Shown in pieces: positions 5,902 through 9,694 of a stretch of DNA of 9,694 nt. The notes beneath the pieces were generated by a model. That model saw only the letters and a list, made by a program, of their open reading frames with translations, was not told the origin of the DNA and searched no databases. Location: NCBI GenBank assembly GCA_945863085.1, contig CAMBCD010000080.1:1-9694 (forward strand), given 5' to 3'. Numbering within the stretch: the first letter of the stretch is position 1; every line of letters starts with the position of its first letter. Both the position numbers and the translations under genes were made by a program. The DNA is from Bordetella parapertussis. Lineage in GTDB: Bacteria; Pseudomonadota; Gammaproteobacteria; Burkholderiales; SG8-41.

Positions 5902-5929
5902 CCGCTTCCGCGCCGCTGCGCGGAAGCGG
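5902..5929 (+). terminator. Strong 12-bp hairpin downstream of sodC, probable transcript end
   Basis: CCGCTTCCGCGC (5902-5913) pairs perfectly with GCGCGGAAGCGG (5918-5929) around the loop CGCT, about 70 nt past sodC. No T run follows on either strand, so it is not a textbook intrinsic terminator. It could protect the 3' end of the mRNA or be a REP-like unit. It is the main feature of the gene-free stretch 5835-6137 apart from the FNR-type box. Confidence 0.5.
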
Positions 5930-6029
5930 GGTTCCGCCGCTTTCAACGCAACTCCCGGCAATGCCGAGCAGTCCGGCAGCTTGTCGCGTCGCAGCACACG
6001 CCGCAGACCTTCCGATCATGTGGCTTTCC

Positions 6030-6043
6030 TTGACCTGTATCAA
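6030..6043 (+). promoter_or_regulatory. FNR/ANR-type binding site
   Basis: TTGAC-CTGT-ATCAA matches the FNR/ANR/DNR consensus TTGAT-N4-ATCAA at nine of ten defined bases. It is centred about 101 nt before the start of the heme-binding-domain gene. CATCAT at 6064-6069, a four-of-six -10 match, lies at the right distance for a class II FNR promoter with the site at -41.5 and a start near 6078. This implies induction at low oxygen, or by nitric oxide if the regulator is DNR-like. Confidence 0.55.
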
Positions 6044-6137
6044 CCCGCCTGCTCAGGCAGGGCACATCATGGATCGCAACTGCCCTGCCTGCGCCATGCA
6101 TCCTCATGGTCGGCGACACCAGATCAAGGAGGACCGA

Positions 6138-7580
6138 ATGAGAACCAGTCCGGATCCAAAACAATCCCTGTTGCTCGCCCTTGCCTTGCTGCTGTTTCTC
6201 GCGATGCTCGTGGCGTCATGGCTGTTTCACGGCACCGGGGTCGTCCGTGACGACCCGAAAAGAAATATCAGCATTCCCAGCCAGCTCACCGTCCCGTTAC
6301 AGGTGAAAGCCGCCTACAACGGCGAAAAAATGTTTTTCCGCTACCGCTGGCCGGCAAAACAACCCTCCATCCACCATGACGTTCTGAAGTTCGAGGGCGG
6401 GCAGTGGAAGACTTACGGTTCGGCCGTGCCGGGGCCCCAACCGCAGGGCCTGCATGAAGACCGGGTGACGATGCTGGTGGATGACGGCAGTGTTCCCGAG
6501 TTCGAGCACTACGGCGGTTACATCACGGTCGGTGACCGGCTGGCCACACTTACCCATCATGCCTCCGAAAAGGATGTGAAGGCGCATCCTTACCTGGGCA
6601 AGAAAAAAGGTCAGTCCGAAGTCAGCAAATACCTGCCTGAAACCCGGACCGACATCAACAACTGGGCCTCCGTCGTTCCCGAGGAAAAACTTGCCGCCCA
6701 GCGCAAAGCGGGGTATTTCCTGGATTTGTGGCACTGGCGCGCGCATCGCTCCAATCCGATCGACATGTCCGATGACCAGTTCGTTGCCGAGGGCCGCCTC
6801 GGCGACAAGGGCAAATCGATGGCCTCCAGCAACTGGGACTCGGCAAAGAAGCAGCCGAAATTCATGTTCGATCCGGAGAAAACCGGCGGCAAAGCCGCCA
6901 TGGCATGGGAGCCGCTGGTGCAGGGCAAGCTTGGTTTTGAAGATGCCTATTTCCTGCGCGAAGACCAGGCCAAACCCTTCGACCCTGCCTACCCATGGAA
7001 AGAAGGCGATGTGTTGCCCCGCCGTACACTGCGTGCCGGCGAGGGATCGGTCGCCGACATCGCCGTGTCCGGCAAAGGTCGCTGGAAAGATGGTTACTGG
7101 GATGTAACTCTGGCGCGCGCGATGGATACCGGGAATCCGCAGGACGACAAGATTTTTGCCGACCACCGGGTTTACACCACGGCATTTGCCATTCACCGCA
7201 ACGCAACCGGCGGCCGCTGGCACTATGTTTCACTGCCCGTTTCGGTGGGACTGGATCGTCAGGCCCGGATCAAGGCCGCGCGCTTTGCAGGCGACACGCC
7301 ACAATGGGATCAGGGCTGGACCGATGTCCAGCTGTTCTACCCCGGACAGGTGAACTGGCCCCTGATCAACAGCAAGCGGCACGCGGGCGCCGACAAGGTA
7401 AAGCAGGGTGTGCCTGTCCGGTTTCGCCACAGCGAAATCCAACTCGCCCACTATGGTGTCGAAATGGAATTCAACGATGAGATCCGCAGGCAATGGCTCT
7501 ACACCTTTGCCGCAGGCCTGCTGCTGATCATCGGCATGGGATTTTCCCTGAACCTGTTGCTGCCGAAAACGGAGGATTGA
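6138..7580 (+). CDS. Membrane-anchored ethylbenzene-dehydrogenase-type heme-binding protein
   Basis: A 480-residue protein. AAGGAGG at 6126-6132, 5 nt before the ATG, fixes this start; in-frame starts further upstream (from 5961) give a non-signal-like, low-quality extension. One membrane helix lies at about 10-30 and another at about 453-475, with a large domain of about 420 residues between, presumably periplasmic. The domain resembles the EB_dh family, related to the heme b-binding gamma subunits of ethylbenzene dehydrogenase, DMSO reductase-family enzymes and similar c/b-type proteins. Visible marks are the early strand VKAAYNGEKMFFRYRWP (57-72), DLWHWRAHRSNPID (196-209), GRWKDGYWDVTLARAM (314-329) and the late WHYVSLPVSVGLD (361-373). 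Heme ligands cannot be assigned by eye. It is likely a heme-b electron-transfer or redox-sensing protein. It heads a unit with the next gene (2-nt gap). No molybdenum catalytic subunit is adjacent. Its substrate or partner is unknown. Confidence 0.75.
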   Translation: MRTSPDPKQSLLLALALLLFLAMLVASWLFHGTGVVRDDPKRNISIPSQLTVPLQVKAAYNGEKMFFRYRWPAKQPSIHHDVLKFEGGQWKTYGSAVPGPQPQGLHEDRVTMLVDDGSVPEFEHYGGYITVGDRLATLTHHASEKDVKAHPYLGKKKGQSEVSKYLPETRTDINNWASVVPEEKLAAQRKAGYFLDLWHWRAHRSNPIDMSDDQFVAEGRLGDKGKSMASSNWDSAKKQPKFMFDPEKTGGKAAMAWEPLVQGKLGFEDAYFLREDQAKPFDPAYPWKEGDVLPRRTLRAGEGSVADIAVSGKGRWKDGYWDVTLARAMDTGNPQDDKIFADHRVYTTAFAIHRNATGGRWHYVSLPVSVGLDRQARIKAARFAGDTPQWDQGWTDVQLFYPGQVNWPLINSKRHAGADKVKQGVPVRFRHSEIQLAHYGVEMEFNDEIRRQWLYTFAAGLLLIIGMGFSLNLLLPKTED

Positions 7581-7582
7581 TC

Positions 7583-8152
7583 ATGGGCCCGTATCACGTA
7601 ATGCTGGTGCATTTCCCGATTGCGCTGTGGACCACCGCTGCGCTGATCATCCTGCTGCGCACCCTCTCCGATGGCAAGCTGGCACGGGCCGCCGACGGTG
7701 CGTTGACGCTGCTGCTGTTTCTGGGCGCAGTCAGCGGCGTGCTGGCATTTGCCGTCGGCTTGATGGTCTGGCCCACCGAGGCGGCAAGCAGTTCCCCCCT
7801 TGCCCGCAACCATATGCTGCTGGCCGGCTGGAGCCTCGCCTACTGGACAGTACTGTGGATCATCCGCTGGCGCGGCGGCGAGCGGGTCTGGCAGGGCCTG
7901 TGGAAGTGGGGCATGCTGGGACTCGCCGGGCTGGGCATCGGATTGCAGACCATCACCGGAACGCTGGGCGGCTATCTCGTCGGCAACCCCTCGGCAGTAT
8001 CCGACATCCTGCGCCTGCTGGGCTGGGAGGTGTTCACCACGTTCTATTTGCCAAGCTGGCTGGTGGTGACCATCGTCTGCGCCGCAGCAGTTATCGTCAT
8101 GATCGGCATCGTCGGCAGGCGTACGCTCGGCGCGAATACCGTGCTGAAGTAA
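7583..8152 (+). CDS. DUF2231-like five-helix inner-membrane protein
   Basis: A 189-residue protein that starts 2 nt after the preceding stop, with GGAGG at 7571-7575 inside the previous gene, so the two are translationally linked. Predicted membrane helices lie at about 6-25, 40-62, 76-95, 109-132 and 152-177. The N-terminal VHFPIALW motif (H10) and a later His (H77, in RNHMLLAG) resemble DUF2231-type membrane proteins. These conserved His at helix edges could ligate heme, which would suit a partner of the heme-binding protein before it; that is inference. No catalytic function can be read from the sequence. It is most likely a membrane anchor or electron carrier of the same complex. Confidence 0.65.
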   Translation: MGPYHVMLVHFPIALWTTAALIILLRTLSDGKLARAADGALTLLLFLGAVSGVLAFAVGLMVWPTEAASSSPLARNHMLLAGWSLAYWTVLWIIRWRGGERVWQGLWKWGMLGLAGLGIGLQTITGTLGGYLVGNPSAVSDILRLLGWEVFTTFYLPSWLVVTIVCAAAVIVMIGIVGRRTLGANTVLK

Positions 8153-8192
8153 AATCGCCGATGGTGCCGTCCCGGGTGCCAGGAGATAACCG

Positions 8193-8975
8193 ATGCATGC
8201 AGGGCGCAAATGGTTGTGGCTTGCAGGCTGGCTGCCGACAGCGGTTGCCGCCTTCCAGCCGCTGGTCACCGACGACACCGGTACGCAGGGGGCCGGCGGC
8301 AACCAGCTTGAGGCCGCATACAACCGTACCAGCAACAAGCGGGCCGGCGCAAAAGCCGTGACCCATGAAATACCGCTGGTCTACACCCGCGGCATCACCG
8401 ATGCACTGGATATCTACGCCGGCGGCACCCGCCTGAGCATTGCGCCGCCCGCGCCCGGTGCCACCGAGCGCGGCTGGGGCAACCCGGTGCTTGGCGCCAA
8501 GTGGCGGTTCTACGACAACGAATCGGGCAAACTGAGCTTTGCGTTCAGGCCGGAAATCCAGTTTCCGGTATCCGACAACCGTGAAGCGCGGGGACTGGGT
8601 ACCGCCCGCACCTCCTACGGCGCCGGGCTGTTAATGACACAGGAGACCGGCTTCGGCGTGCTGCTGGCGAACCTGACGATGGACCGCAGCAACTACCAGG
8701 ATGACGCCTTCAACACCGCCGGGCGGCGCACGGTCACCCGACTGTCAGTCGCGCCGGTATGGGATGTCGCCGCCGACTGGAAACTTGCGCTCGACTCCGG
8801 CGTCATGACCAACCCGGATCGGGCTGAGAAGCAGCGCATGGCTTATGTCGAGCTCGGTGCAATTTATTCGCCGGGCAAGGATCTAGACTTCGCGCTGGGT
8901 GTGATCCGCAATACCGGTGACGGCGACGTGCGCACGACGCAAGTCACCATGGGCGTGACCTGGAGATTCCGCTAG
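8193..8975 (+). CDS. Outer-membrane beta-barrel protein of the phenol-degradation MetA type
   Basis: A 260-residue protein with AGGAG at 8181-8185, 7 nt before the ATG, 40 nt after the previous gene. A signal peptide ends near residue 19 (...PTAVAA|FQP). The mature protein begins PLVTDDTGTQGAGGNQLEAA and consists of alternating polar/hydrophobic strands (GNPVLGAKWRFYDN, LSFAFRPEIQFPV, ALGVIRN, VTMGVTWRFR), typical of a 10- to 12-stranded barrel. The opening LVTDDTGTQG pattern is characteristic of the MetA-pathway/transporter family (PF13557-like), many members of which sit next to metal or aromatic-compound genes. It probably forms a small outer-membrane channel or barrel serving the two genes upstream; what passes is unknown. 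The strand pattern is clear, the function is not. Confidence 0.7.
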   Translation: MHAGRKWLWLAGWLPTAVAAFQPLVTDDTGTQGAGGNQLEAAYNRTSNKRAGAKAVTHEIPLVYTRGITDALDIYAGGTRLSIAPPAPGATERGWGNPVLGAKWRFYDNESGKLSFAFRPEIQFPVSDNREARGLGTARTSYGAGLLMTQETGFGVLLANLTMDRSNYQDDAFNTAGRRTVTRLSVAPVWDVAADWKLALDSGVMTNPDRAEKQRMAYVELGAIYSPGKDLDFALGVIRNTGDGDVRTTQVTMGVTWRFR

Positions 8976-9007
8976 AGAGGCTGCCGCATCCTGCCCTCGC
9001 AACTTTG

Positions 9008-9062
9008 GCCGGATGTTCGTCGCGTTCGCTGTCATGCTCATTGTGTGCGACCGGCTTTTTTT
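9008..9062 (+). terminator. Possible terminator between convergent genes
   Basis: GCCGG (9008-9012) plus TCGC can pair with GCGACCGGC (9047-9055), which is followed by seven T (9056-9062). The 5' arm has a 7-nt bulge and the loop is large, so the structure is weak. The position, between the outer-membrane protein gene and the convergent minus-strand gene, is where a terminator is expected. Confidence 0.35.
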
Positions 9063-9067
9063 GTTGA

Positions 9068-9694
9068 TCAGCGCAACCATTCCGCCAGCCCCGGCGCAAT
9101 CCGGCACAACAGGCTGTCGGATTGCAAAGCCGCGGGTTGCAGTACATGCAGCATGCCGTAGATTCCGACCGCCGCGATCACCGCACTCGCCGCATAACGT
9201 ACGCCGCGCAGTTGCATCCATACCGGCGCACGGCCCAGCGCCGCACCGATCAACAGCAAATTGGGCAGCGTGCCAAGGCCGAATGCAGCGAGGATCAATG
9301 CGCCCTCCGCGGCGTTTCCCGCCGCGAGCGCGACCAGCAGTACCGCATACACCATGCCGCAGGGCAGCCATCCCCATAATGCACCCAGCCCCAGCGCCTG
9401 CCACGGCGAAGTCACTGGCAGCACATGACGGGAAGCGGGCTGCAAGCGCCGCCACAAGACACTGCCTGCCGCCTCCATGCCGCGCATCACCGGCCGCACA
9501 CCCGCAACATTGAGCGCCACCACGATCAGCGCCGCGCCCATCAGGAACATCAGCAGATGCTGCGCCAGTACACCACCGCGCAAAGCCATGCCCGCCTGGC
9601 CCAGCAGGCCGGCCAGCGCGCCCGCAAGCGCATAACTCGCAATGCGCCCGGTGTTGTAAGCCAGCGGGAACGAGGAACGCTGCGCTGCACCGGT
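9068..9694 (-). CDS. TauE/SafE (DsbD_2-like) integral membrane protein, C-terminal part
   Basis: On the minus strand the frame is open from the right window edge (no start inside) to the stop at 9068-9070, giving 208 residues. It begins TGAAQRSSFPLAYNTGRIAS and contains ALAGALAGLLGQAGMAL, GWLPCGMVYAVLLVALA and FGLGTLPNLLLIG, typical of the sulfite exporter TauE/SafE or DsbD_2 transmembrane family. The LAYNxGR and WLPCGxVY motifs are the best marks. About five membrane helices are visible. Relatives are often found beside cbb3 oxidase assembly and copper P-type ATPase genes, which would fit this copper/redox neighbourhood, but those genes are not in view. It is transcribed towards the + strand genes (convergent). 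An internal Met at 9589 is not the real start, since homology-like sequence continues upstream of it. Confidence 0.85.
   Translation of the reverse strand, partial: TGAAQRSSFPLAYNTGRIASYALAGALAGLLGQAGMALRGGVLAQHLLMFLMGAALIVVALNVAGVRPVMRGMEAAGSVLWRRLQPASRHVLPVTSPWQALGLGALWGWLPCGMVYAVLLVALAAGNAAEGALILAAFGLGTLPNLLLIGAALGRAPVWMQLRGVRYAASAVIAAVGIYGMLHVLQPAALQSDSLLCRIAPGLAEWLR

Noticed and set aside
5961..6137. Longer start for the heme-binding protein
   Set aside because: The extension has no signal-like or domain-like sequence and would cover the FNR-type box; AAGGAGG sits 5 nt before ATG 6138.
6297..7223. 308-codon minus-strand open frame opposite the heme-binding gene
   Set aside because: It is a shadow of the well-supported + strand gene, with no ribosome site or recognisable motif.

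Overview
The window is GC-rich DNA from a Gram-negative bacterium. It encodes outer-membrane proteins, periplasmic copper proteins and Tat-type signal peptides. The gene families and their style suggest a proteobacterium, most likely a betaproteobacterium or a related gammaproteobacterium, but this is an impression and not a placement.

Left part (1-3300): the downstream end of a periplasmic copper-handling operon on the + strand. The order is the C-terminus of a TolC-family outer-membrane efflux protein, a Tat-exported two-domain multicopper oxidase with a Met-rich tail, a cupredoxin, a DUF411/CopG-like thioredoxin-fold copper protein, and a CusF-like copper-binding protein. The genes are tightly spaced, each with its own Shine-Dalgarno sequence, and a plausible terminator follows. 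The DUF411 gene is the highlight. Its reading frame crosses one in-frame TGA (2463-2465) exactly where the family has the first Cys of its CxCC copper/redox motif. A fdhF-like stem-loop begins inside that TGA: a 12-bp upper stem, a G-first triloop 21 nt past the TGA, and a 7-bp lower stem. The best reading is a selenocysteine-containing copper protein (UGCC instead of CGCC) with a bacterial SECIS element. The alternative is a recent nonsense mutation.

Middle (3300-4520): a decayed zone. It holds a membrane-anchored sensor gene, probably a diguanylate cyclase-type PDC sensor, that lost an internal piece, shifted frame and lost its 3' end. Next to it is a 264-bp IS3-family remnant in which the start of orfA is joined to the end of orfB. 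A short orphan reading frame follows.

Right part (4520-8975): a Tat-exported Rieske-type 2Fe-2S protein and a periplasmic Cu/Zn superoxide dismutase (sodC). A 300-bp intergenic region follows, with a perfect 12-bp hairpin and an FNR/ANR-type box. It leads into a three-gene unit: a doubly membrane-anchored protein of the ethylbenzene dehydrogenase heme-binding family, a DUF2231-like five-helix membrane protein, and an outer-membrane protein of the phenol-degradation MetA type. This unit looks like an oxygen-controlled heme/electron-transfer module of unknown substrate.

Far right (9068-9694, minus strand): the C-terminal part of a TauE/SafE (DsbD_2-like) membrane protein, convergent with the preceding gene and running off the window edge.

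The common theme is periplasmic metal and redox biology: copper export, oxidation and binding, superoxide disposal, Fe-S and heme proteins. No tRNA, rRNA, CRISPR array or selenocysteine machinery gene was seen here.
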